DNA of 8,333 nt from JAHFPN01 sp036559465. GTDB lineage: Bacteria; Pseudomonadota; Alphaproteobacteria; Rhizobiales; Xanthobacteraceae. Positions 1 to 5,923 of the stretch are shown here, piece by piece. The stretch's first letter is position 1; the number at the start of each line of letters is the position of its first letter. The stretch spans positions 1 through 8,333 of the forward strand of contig DATBTC010000015.1 in NCBI GenBank assembly GCA_036559465.1. The letters are read 5' to 3'. The position numbers and the translations under genes are program-made. The notes beneath the pieces were generated by a model. It had not been told where the DNA came from, searched no databases, and worked only from the letters and a program-made list of their open reading frames with translations.

Positions 1-793
1 GCTGGCCAAGAGCTGGCAGGAACACGGCGACACGCACGCCGCGCACAAGCTCGTCACCAGTCACCTCCGCCTCGTCGCCAAGATCGCCATGGGCTATCGC
101 GGCTACGGCCTGCCGATCGGCGAAGTCATCTCCGAAGGCAATGTCGGCCTCATGCAGGCGGTGAAGAAATTCGATCCCGACAAGGGCTTCCGCCTGGCCA
201 CCTACGCCATGTGGTGGATCCGCGCTTCGATCCAGGAATACATCCTGCGCTCGTGGTCGCTGGTGAAAATGGGCACCACAGCCGCGCAGAAGCGGCTGTT
301 CTTCAACCTGCGCAAGACCAAGAGCCGCATTTCCGCACTCGAAGAGGGCGACCTCAAGCCCGAGCATCTCAAGCAGATCGCCGAGCGGCTCAACGTCACC
401 GAGAAGGAAGTGATCGACATGAACCGCCGGCTTTCCGGCGACGCGTCGCTCAACGCGCCGATCCGGGCCGACGCGGAGGCCGGCGAATGGCAAGACTGGC
501 TAGTCGACGACCGCGCCAACCAGGAAACCACGCTCGCCGAAGGCGAGGAGCTCGACAACCGCCGCGATGCGCTGAAGTCCGCGCTCTCGGTGCTCAACGA
601 GCGGGAGCGGCGCATTTTCGAAGCGCGCAGGCTCGCCGAGGAGCCGGTTACGCTCGAAGAGCTTGCCGTCGAATTCGGCGTCTCGCGCGAGCGCGTGCGC
701 CAGATCGAAGTGCGCGCCTTCGAGAAAGTGCAGCAGGCGGTGATGTCGAAGATGCACGACATCGAGACGCCGAAGCAGATCCCGGCGCACTGA
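1..793 (+). CDS. rpoH: RNA polymerase sigma factor RpoH (sigma-32), 5' end outside window
   Basis: Heat-shock sigma factor, which directs core RNA polymerase to chaperone and protease promoters. The frame is open from base 2, so the N-terminus lies off the left edge: 263 residues are visible, and with family members near 300 residues about 35 are missing. The ATG at 89 is internal, because the codons before it already read conserved sigma region 2 sequence (SHLRLVAKIAMGYRGYG). In order one sees region 2 with the aromatic promoter-melting segment (YAMWWIRASIQEYILRSWSLVK, about visible residues 68-89), the diagnostic RpoH box QKRLFFNLRK (about 96-105), and region 4 with its helix-turn-helix (TLEELAVEFGVSRERVRQIE, about 217-236). 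The stop is TGA at 791-793. The next gene converges on it across a spacer filled by a palindromic repeat. Alphaproteobacteria often carry several rpoH paralogues, and which one this is cannot be told. The promoter and thermosensor region are not in the window. Confidence 0.96.
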   Translation, partial: LAKSWQEHGDTHAAHKLVTSHLRLVAKIAMGYRGYGLPIGEVISEGNVGLMQAVKKFDPDKGFRLATYAMWWIRASIQEYILRSWSLVKMGTTAAQKRLFFNLRKTKSRISALEEGDLKPEHLKQIAERLNVTEKEVIDMNRRLSGDASLNAPIRADAEAGEWQDWLVDDRANQETTLAEGEELDNRRDALKSALSVLNERERRIFEARRLAEEPVTLEELAVEFGVSRERVRQIEVRAFEKVQQAVMSKMHDIETPKQIPAH

Positions 794-804
794 TCTGCGC
801 CGTT

Positions 805-937
805 CCGTTTCCCGGCCAAGCGAGCGCGCAGTGGTGCGCGAGCGCGAGCCGGGACCCAGGGGAAATTCGCTCCTACTGTCGTTGTGGCTCTGGACCCCGA
901 CTCTCGTCGCGCGTTGCGCGGCGCGGCCGGGGAATGG
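805..937. repeat. REP-like imperfect palindrome between convergent genes
   Basis: A long interrupted inverted repeat fills the rpoH/downstream-gene spacer. The outer arms CCGTTTCCCGGCC (805-817) and GGCCGGGGAATGG (925-937) pair along all 13 positions if two G-U wobbles are allowed. A second arm pair, GAGCCGGGACCCAG (845-858) against CTGGACCCCGACTC (890-903), matches at 11 of 14 positions. Each half also has its own small perfect hairpin: CGCGCA/TGCGCG around GTGG (825-840), and CGCGC/GCGCG around GTT (908-920). This nested layout, and the wording of the core (GTGGCTCTGGACCCC, GGGGAATGG), resemble dispersed extragenic palindromes I remember from Bradyrhizobiaceae; that link is from memory, not a search. 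It has no T-tract, so it is not a classical terminator for either gene, but transcripts from both sides would fold there and it may protect 3' ends. Confidence 0.7.
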
Positions 938-946
938 GCGCGCCTA

Positions 947-2257
947 TCACTGCCGCCAGCTGGCCAGCGCTTCGTTAAGCGCGCGCTCGCCGGGCGTGCC
1001 CTTCTCGAACGCCAGCACCGCACGACGGCCATTATTGTAGACGAAGGGAATATCGAACCAGGTCCGCTCGCGCAGGAACTGGATGTTCTGCTCGCGATCC
1101 GCGTCGACCGCGGACAGACCGACCAGGAAAAAGCCCGGCGTCACGCGCACCACGAGCGCCGCGAGCGGCGCGCCCTGGGCCGTCTCGGAAGTCTTCAGCC
1201 GCACGCCCGGCATGTTGGCGACGCCGCCGAAGGGATCGTTCGGCGTATTGAACTGAATCTCGATCGTATGGCTGGCCGGAAGATTGGCGTCGGGATTGCG
1301 GCGGATCGTCATGACCGCCGATAGCCGCCGGTCGGGAATGTCGATGTCGACCCGGACGCCGATTTCGGGCGGGCGGCCGGGTCCGGGGCTGAGCGTCTCG
1401 GTGCGCCAGACCGCAGTGCCGACGAAGGTCTGGACCTGCTGCTGTTGCTGCCCGGTTGTGGGATTCTCCTCGTAGAGCACCGCGCGTTGGCCGACCGGCG
1501 ACACGGTACCCGGACCGGGTGCCGGTCCCGGCGCCGGTGTTGCCTGCGGCCCCGCCCCGACCCGGTCGGCAACCTTGCCGTCGGTCGCCACGCCCGGAGC
1601 CGTTCCACCACCGAAGAATGCGAAAATGCGTTCGCGCTGAATGTAGCCGAGACCGACAGCGAGCACGATCAGGAGCGCGACCAGCCCTCCCACCAGGAGC
1701 TTGGCCTGGAGCGCGCGCCGCTCGCCGTCGCGCATGAACCTGCCGGCGCCGGGGCGGAACGGACGCGGTCCTTGCGCTGGAGCAGCGGGTTCGGCGGACT
1801 TGACCGGCTTCGCTCCGCCAGCCGGCGCGTGGTCGAGATCGACAGGGGCGGAGGATTCAACGTTTTCGTCCGCAGCCGCTTTAACTGCAGAGTAGGCAGA
1901 GGGCTTCGCACCTTCGCCCGGAGCGCGGTCGCGCGACGGCGTTGGCGTACGTACCGGCGGCCGCGGCGGAACCGCCGGGCGTGCAGTGACCGGGGAACGC
2001 GGCGGCTCTCGCGGCGGGGGCGGAGTGCGCGAGGCTTGTGCCTCTTTCTGCGCGGCCTCGCTCTCGATCCTCTTGATCGCCTCTTCGAGCACCAGCCGCT
2101 CGCGCGTGATCTCGGCCTCCGCGAGCGGCGGACTGACCCCCTTGAGCTGCTTCAGCAGCGCCTGGCGAGCACGGTCGAATACGGCCAGCCGGGCCTCGCG
2201 CGTATTGCGCTCGAGGCCGGAAACGGCGCGCGTCAACAGGGGGTAATAGTCGGGCAT
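947..2257 (-). CDS. Conserved hypothetical single-pass membrane protein downstream of purA
   Basis: Function unknown. The 436-residue protein has five visible zones. A charged, probably helical N-terminal domain covers about 1-75 (starts MPDYYPLLTRAVSGL; contains EITRERLVLEEAIKRIE). A Pro/Ala-rich disordered linker covers about 78-170. One transmembrane helix lies at about 187-206 (LLVGGLVALLIVLAVGLGYI), with the basic stretch RDGERRALQAK before it, suggesting N-in/C-out. A Gly/Pro-rich spacer follows (about 216-255). The C-terminal domain (about 257-435) is presumably periplasmic and ends with conserved-looking strands such as GFFLVGLSAVD and a WFDIPFVYNNGRRAVLAFEKGTPGE segment. I recall similar proteins next to purA in Bradyrhizobium relatives, but no named family. 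The ATG at 2257 is the only usable start: the frame opens at 2290 after a TGA and has no earlier ATG, GTG or TTG. Only 41 bases separate it from the purA stop, so co-transcription is likely. A run of five Gln lies at 270-274. Confidence 0.85.
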   Translation of the reverse strand: MPDYYPLLTRAVSGLERNTREARLAVFDRARQALLKQLKGVSPPLAEAEITRERLVLEEAIKRIESEAAQKEAQASRTPPPPREPPRSPVTARPAVPPRPPVRTPTPSRDRAPGEGAKPSAYSAVKAAADENVESSAPVDLDHAPAGGAKPVKSAEPAAPAQGPRPFRPGAGRFMRDGERRALQAKLLVGGLVALLIVLAVGLGYIQRERIFAFFGGGTAPGVATDGKVADRVGAGPQATPAPGPAPGPGTVSPVGQRAVLYEENPTTGQQQQQVQTFVGTAVWRTETLSPGPGRPPEIGVRVDIDIPDRRLSAVMTIRRNPDANLPASHTIEIQFNTPNDPFGGVANMPGVRLKTSETAQGAPLAALVVRVTPGFFLVGLSAVDADREQNIQFLRERTWFDIPFVYNNGRRAVLAFEKGTPGERALNEALASWRQ

Positions 2258-2298
2258 CGGTGCTGTCGTCCGTTTCGCGAATCCGACGACTCACTCCT

Positions 2299-3591
2299 TT
2301 AAGATTGGAACGGATTTAGGACAAGAATCGTGTCTTCCCGCTCGGGGCTGGTGGATAGGGCCGCCACCGGGCAGCCGATCAATTCCTCGATTCGCCTGAC
2401 ATACTTTACAGCAGCTGCCGGGAGTTGTGCCCAGGAACGGGCGCCGTGGGTCGAGGCTTTCCAACCCTCGATACTCTCATAGACCGGCTCAAGCCGGGCC
2501 TGGGTGCTGGCGCTGGCCGGCAGATAGTCGAGCGCCTTGCCGTCCAGGCGGTAGCCGACGCAAATCTTGATCGGGTCCAGCCCATCGAGCACGTCGAGCT
2601 TGGTCAGCGCGATGCCGTCGATACCGGCGGTGCGCACGCTCTGACGCACGATCGCGGCATCGAACCAGCCGCAGCGGCGCGGACGGCCGGTAACGGTGCC
2701 GAATTCCTTGCCGCGCTCGCCCAGCAGCTTGCCGGTAGCGTCCTTGAGCTCGGTCGGGAATGGTCCTTCGCCCACGCGAGTCGTATAGGCCTTGGTGATG
2801 CCGAGCACGTAGTCGATGGCGCGCGGACCGAGACCCGAACCGATCGCGGCCTGGGCCGCGACGGTGTTGGACGAGGTCACAAACGGATAGGTACCGTGGT
2901 CGATATCGAGCAGCGCACCCTGGGCGCCTTCAAACAGGATGCGCTTGCCGGCGCGGCGGCGCCCATCGAGCAGCTCGGAGACGCGGTCCATGAAGGGCAG
3001 CACGCGTGGCGCGGCCGAGAGCAGCTCCTCACGCATCGCCGCGACCGTCACCTCCGGAAGCCCGAAGCCACGCCGCAGCGGATTATGATGCGCCAGCAGC
3101 CGCCCGATCTTGGCGTCGAGCGCTTCCGGCTCGGAGAGATCGATGAGCCGGATTGCGCGGCGGCCGACCTTGTCCTCGTAGGCCGGGCCGATGCCGCGGC
3201 CGGTGGTTCCGATACGCGTTCCCGAACCGGAACTCTCGCGCACCTTGTCGAGTTCGCGATGCAGCGAGAGAATCAACGGGGCGATGTCGGCGATGCGAAG
3301 ATTTTTCGGCGAGACGACAACGCCCTGCCCCGCCAGGCGATCGATCTCGGCCGCGAGCGCGTGCGGATCGATGACGACGCCGTTGCCGATGACTGAGAGC
3401 TTGCCCGGCCTGACCACGCCCGAGGGCAGCAGGCTCAGCTTGTAGGTCGCGCCGTCGATGACCAGGGTGTGGCCGGCATTGTGCCCGCCCTGGAAGCGGA
3501 CCACCACGTCGGCCTGCTCGCTGAGCCAGTCGACGATCTTGCCTTTGCCTTCGTCGCCCCATTGCGAGCCGACGATTACGACGTTCGGCAC
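2299..3591 (-). CDS. purA: Adenylosuccinate synthetase
   Basis: Cytoplasmic enzyme of AMP synthesis: IMP + L-aspartate + GTP give adenylosuccinate + GDP + phosphate, the step before PurB. The 430 residues are the full family length. Visible signatures are the N-terminal GSQWGDEGKGKIVDWL (8-23) with the catalytic base Asp13 and the GTP loop, FQGGHNAGHT (33-42) with His41, GSGTRIGTTGRGIGPAYEDK (122-141) in the IMP site, FEGAQGALLDIDHGTYPFVT (220-239), TRVGEGPFPTEL (271-282), GTVTGRPRRCGWFD (298-311), the guanine-binding LTKLDVLDG (329-337) and STSPERED (413-420). No key residue is missing. The start is GTG at 3591-3589. An in-frame TAG lies directly upstream (3594-3592), so the start cannot move up, and GGGAG sits 7 bases before it. 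The leader holds a strong hairpin and repeated ribosome-binding-like motifs. An uncharacterised membrane-protein gene follows after 41 bases. Confidence 0.98.
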   Translation of the reverse strand: MPNVVIVGSQWGDEGKGKIVDWLSEQADVVVRFQGGHNAGHTLVIDGATYKLSLLPSGVVRPGKLSVIGNGVVIDPHALAAEIDRLAGQGVVVSPKNLRIADIAPLILSLHRELDKVRESSGSGTRIGTTGRGIGPAYEDKVGRRAIRLIDLSEPEALDAKIGRLLAHHNPLRRGFGLPEVTVAAMREELLSAAPRVLPFMDRVSELLDGRRRAGKRILFEGAQGALLDIDHGTYPFVTSSNTVAAQAAIGSGLGPRAIDYVLGITKAYTTRVGEGPFPTELKDATGKLLGERGKEFGTVTGRPRRCGWFDAAIVRQSVRTAGIDGIALTKLDVLDGLDPIKICVGYRLDGKALDYLPASASTQARLEPVYESIEGWKASTHGARSWAQLPAAAVKYVRRIEELIGCPVAALSTSPEREDTILVLNPFQS

Positions 3592-3597
3592 CTAAGC

Positions 3598-3630
3598 GCT
3601 CCCTTGTGCGTTCCCTTGGGCACTCCCTTG
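3598..3630 (-). repeat. Three 12-bp-spaced Shine-Dalgarno-like repeats before purA
   Basis: On the minus strand the heptamer CAAGGGA occurs three times at exactly 12-base intervals (plus-strand TCCCTTG at 3600-3606, 3612-3618 and 3624-3630). The repeat unit between copies is degenerate (plus strand TCCCTTGTGCGT, TCCCTTGGGCAC, TCCCTTGAGCCT). Only the copy nearest purA, which reads AAGGGAG, is at proper distance from the GTG start. The others could be standby ribosome sites, or simply the remains of a short tandem duplication. Confidence 0.55.
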
Positions 3631-3650
3631 AGCCTGGGACTCGAACGCAC

Positions 3651-3675
3651 AAAAGCCCCGGCACGAGCCGGGGCT
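3651..3675 (-). terminator. Terminator-like hairpin in the purA leader (possible attenuator)
   Basis: Read on the minus strand, AGCCCCGGC-TCGT-GCCGGGGCT is a perfect 9-bp GC-rich stem with a four-base loop, followed by TTTGTGC (four T in a row counting the stem end). It points toward purA, about 60 bases before the start codon, and no minus-strand gene ends upstream of it. It therefore lies inside the purA leader if the promoter is further up; the spacer's most AT-rich stretch is at about 3731-3748, but I see no clear -10/-35 pair. An outer GCAC (3679-3676) can also pair with GTGC (3650-3647), enclosing the T-run as a bulge, so a non-terminating structure is possible too. On the plus strand no T-tract follows. 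Confidence 0.55.
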
Positions 3676-3818
3676 GTGCGGTCATGGGTACCCAATCACG
3701 CCGGGCGAGGCAAGGCGCGGACACGGCTGTTCAATAATGGGGTTTATGCAGAGGCGATCACTCGGCCTTGCATGGCTGGCCCCTTGAAGTAGGCGCCCGG
3801 CTGGCCGATGTGTGGGGC

Positions 3819-4721
3819 ATGAATCAGCAAATCAGCCCTGCCAAGGCGAAAGCCGCGGGCCTATTGCCTGCCACGACGCAGGTTGGACCGGTTACGCTGC
3901 GCGTCGCCGAGGCGGAACGTTCCCTTGCCTGGTACCGCGACATTATCGGGCTGGAGCTGATCGAGCCGAGCAAGGACCGCCTCGTGCTCGGTGCGGGCGG
4001 TAAACCCTTTCTGATCCTCAACGTGAAGCCCGGCATAGCGCCGCGCATCGAAGAGACGACCGGGCTCTATCATCTCGCGATTCTGGTGCCCGACCGCCCT
4101 GCGCTTGCCGCCGTGCTCGCACGCATCGCGGCTGCGCGTGTGCGGCTCGGCGCCTCGGACCATCTGGTCAGCGAGGCGCTCTATATCTGGGACCCGGACG
4201 GCAACGGCAACGAAGTCTACCGCGATCGGCCGCGCGCCGAGTGGACTTGGGAGAACGGCGAAGTGCGCATGGCGACGATCCCGCTCGATCTGCGCAACCT
4301 GCTCTTCGATCTCGCGCCCGGTGCGGAGAACAAGCCCGTGCCCGCGGCAACGCGGATGGGCCACGTGCACCTGCAGGTCGGCGACATCGACAAGGCGCAT
4401 CATCATTACGCCGACCTGTTCGGCTTGGTGCGGACCGCGGGCCGGCAAGGCGCGCTGTTCATGTCCGCCGGCGGCTATCACCATCATCTCGGCTGCAATA
4501 TCTGGCACAGCCACAATGCGTTACGCGCGCCTGAGGGCACGGCTGGGCTCGTGGAGTTCTCTGTCGAGTTGCCGGACGCGGCTGCCGTAGAAGCAGCGGC
4601 CAAACGCTTCCAGGCAGGTGGGGTCGCGACCGAATCGGTGGCGGACGGATTCCTGGTGCGCGATCCGTGGAACATCGCCATGCGCGTGCTCGTCGCTGGT
4701 GCGGGTGGGCGACAAGCCTAA
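3819..4721 (+). CDS. VOC (glyoxalase-fold) protein, CatE-like putative extradiol dioxygenase
   Basis: A 300-residue cytoplasmic protein with two vicinal-oxygen-chelate domains (about 22-136 and 177-292). The overall pattern resembles Bacillus CatE (YfiE), annotated as catechol 2,3-dioxygenase: TTGLYHLAILVPDR, GASDHLVSEALYIWDPDGNGNEVYRDRP, GHVHLQVGDI and SAGGYHHHLGCNIW. Candidate metal ligands in the second domain are His182, one of His221-223, and Glu246. In the first domain the usual first-strand His is Pro24, while His85 and Glu132 (GNGNEVY) are kept. The ligand set therefore cannot be fixed from sequence, and the substrate is unknown; no other aromatic-degradation genes are nearby. The ATG at 3819 fits where similarity begins. 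GTG at 3810 and TTG at 3768 are in frame but add residues without family character. The ribosome site is weak (TGTGGGGC directly before the ATG). Transcription is divergent from purA. Confidence 0.88.
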   Translation: MNQQISPAKAKAAGLLPATTQVGPVTLRVAEAERSLAWYRDIIGLELIEPSKDRLVLGAGGKPFLILNVKPGIAPRIEETTGLYHLAILVPDRPALAAVLARIAAARVRLGASDHLVSEALYIWDPDGNGNEVYRDRPRAEWTWENGEVRMATIPLDLRNLLFDLAPGAENKPVPAATRMGHVHLQVGDIDKAHHHYADLFGLVRTAGRQGALFMSAGGYHHHLGCNIWHSHNALRAPEGTAGLVEFSVELPDAAAVEAAAKRFQAGGVATESVADGFLVRDPWNIAMRVLVAGAGGRQA

Positions 4722-4722
4722 G

Positions 4723-4752
4723 CAGAAGTCCGCTTCTGACCCCTGAAGGGAC
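4723..4752. repeat. Overlapping stem-loops after the VOC gene
   Basis: Starting two bases past the VOC stop codon, CAGAAG-TCCG-CTTCTG (4723-4738) forms a perfect 6-bp hairpin. The same CTTC can instead pair downstream: GTCCGCTTC (4728-4736) with GAAGGGAC (4745-4752), eight pairs with one bulged G. The two folds are mutually exclusive. The GTCCGCTTCTGACCC wording resembles a short intergenic motif I remember as frequent in Bradyrhizobium-type genomes, where the partner arm is usually GCGGAC; this copy looks degenerate. Neither fold is followed by a T-tract. The remaining spacer (4753-4897) shows only a TATAAG hexamer at 4827-4832 without a convincing -35. Confidence 0.45.
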
Positions 4753-4897
4753 ACGCCGCGAACCGAGCTGGGAAGCCTATTGGGCGTACTGGACCTTCCG
4801 GATTATGCATGGGCAGCGACACCCTGTATAAGCATGGCCTCACCCACATACGTAAATCTATTGGGCCATGCGCCCCCGAACTCAGAGAGGAAACTTC

Positions 4898-5833
4898 ATG
4901 CTCTCTATCCGTCTTCGTACGCTGGTAGCGCTTGCGGCTATCGTGGCTACGCTCGCGTTCGTCGCAGCTGAGGCGGACGCTAGACCAAGAATTAGCGCAG
5001 GCAGTCGCGGCAGCCGCACTTTCTCGGCGCCGCCCCCGACCGCAACGGCGCCGAAGGCCGCCCAACCGATCGAGCGCTCGATGACTCAGCCGGTGGCGCG
5101 TCCGGCAACGCCTGCCGCGTCCGGCGGATTCTTCAACCGGCCCGGCATGCTCGGCGGGCTCGCCGCCGGGTTCCTGGGAGCTGGTCTCCTCGGGCTGCTG
5201 TTCGGCCAGGGGCTGCTGGGCGGACTTGGCGGCATCGCCTCTTTCTTCGGCCTCCTCCTGCAAGTTGGCATCGTCGCCGTGATCGCCATGCTTGCATGGC
5301 GCTGGTGGCAGCGCCGCTCGCAGCCCGCATCGGCCTTCGCCGGCGGCCCGGCGTTGCGCGATATCGCGCCGAACGAACCGCGGATGAACTTCGGCGGTCT
5401 TGGCGGATCGGCGGCGCCTGTCAGCGACATTCCGATCGAGATCAAGCCCGCGGATTTCGACGCGCTCGAGCGGATCCTGGGCGAAGTCCAGACCGCCTAC
5501 GGAGCCGAGGATCTCGGCGCGCTACGCACACACATGACACCCGAGATGCTGTCTTACTACTCCGAGGAATTGGCGAAGAACTCCAGCCGCGGCGTCATCA
5601 ACCACATCTCCGATGTAAAGCTGCTGCAGGGCGACCTTGCCGAGGCTTGGCGCGAAGACAGCGACGACTATGCGACCGTCGCAATGCGATACTCGATGGT
5701 TGACCGCACCTTGGACCGCGCCAGCGGCCGTCAGGTCGAGGGCGGCTCCGAACCGCAGGAGGCCACCGAGCTGTGGACGTTCCGGCGCACACGCGGTGGC
5801 CAATGGGTGCTCTCGGCAGTCCAGCAGGCGTAA
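4898..5833 (+). CDS. Tim44-like domain protein, exported or membrane-anchored
   Basis: A 311-residue protein. Residues 1-28 look like a signal peptide (MLSIRLRTL basic end, hydrophobic core LVALAAIVATLAFVAA, likely cut after ADA). A Ser/Pro/Ala-rich stretch follows, including the SRGSRTFSAPP signature I associate with alphaproteobacterial Tim44-like proteins. Next come a Gly/Leu-rich hydrophobic zone (about 84-118) and a transmembrane helix (about 117-134) ending in WRWWQRR. The C-terminal part (about 180-310) is the Tim44-like fold (FDALERILGEVQTAYGAEDLGALRTHMTPEM... LWTFRRTRGGQWVLSAVQ). Mitochondrial Tim44 tethers Hsp70 to the import channel; the bacterial role is not settled, so no function is assigned. 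The ATG at 4898 is chosen over the in-frame ATG at 4868 because GAGAGG lies 7 bases upstream and the signal peptide then starts correctly. A perfect hairpin follows the stop. Confidence 0.9.
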   Translation: MLSIRLRTLVALAAIVATLAFVAAEADARPRISAGSRGSRTFSAPPPTATAPKAAQPIERSMTQPVARPATPAASGGFFNRPGMLGGLAAGFLGAGLLGLLFGQGLLGGLGGIASFFGLLLQVGIVAVIAMLAWRWWQRRSQPASAFAGGPALRDIAPNEPRMNFGGLGGSAAPVSDIPIEIKPADFDALERILGEVQTAYGAEDLGALRTHMTPEMLSYYSEELAKNSSRGVINHISDVKLLQGDLAEAWREDSDDYATVAMRYSMVDRTLDRASGRQVEGGSEPQEATELWTFRRTRGGQWVLSAVQQA

Positions 5834-5852
5834 GCCAGCCAACGTAAGGAAG

Positions 5853-5879
5853 CGATGGCCGGGTAAAGCCCGGCCATCG
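5853..5879 (+). terminator. Perfect hairpin after the Tim44-like gene
   Basis: CGATGGCCGGG (5853-5863) and CCCGGCCATCG (5869-5879) form an uninterrupted 11-bp stem around TAAAG, starting 20 bases after the stop codon at 5831-5833. No T-run follows (TCAGCATCTC), so it is either a tract-less terminator or a 3'-end stabiliser. It separates the Tim44-like gene from the transporter gene, which starts 45 bases later. Confidence 0.6.
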
Positions 5880-5923
5880 TCAGCATCTCTAAGACCGCGA
5901 AACTCCACCCTCCACTCCCCCTC

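Noticed and set aside
202..1032. Long minus-strand open frame opposite rpoH
   Set aside because: Arg/Ser-rich composition without domains, fully antisense to clear sigma-factor sequence; a GC-rich shadow frame.
1445..2302. 285-codon plus-strand frame opposite the purA-linked gene
   Set aside because: Arg-rich low-complexity translation with no recognisable motif; the minus-strand frame has sensible domains and a transmembrane helix.
2425..3396. 323-codon plus-strand frame opposite purA
   Set aside because: Antisense to intact purA; a by-product of high GC at third positions.
3630..3650. tRNA-like T-arm wording (TTCGAGTCCC, minus strand) in the purA leader
   Set aside because: The flanking five bases do not pair, and no acceptor, D or anticodon arms fit around it.
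3768..3818. Upstream TTG or GTG start extending the VOC protein by up to 17 residues
   Set aside because: The added residues have no family character and the starts are weaker than the ATG at 3819.
4868..4897. Upstream in-frame ATG for the Tim44-like protein
   Set aside because: No ribosome site before it, and it would put ten hydrophilic residues ahead of a normal signal peptide; GAGAGG fits the ATG at 4898.
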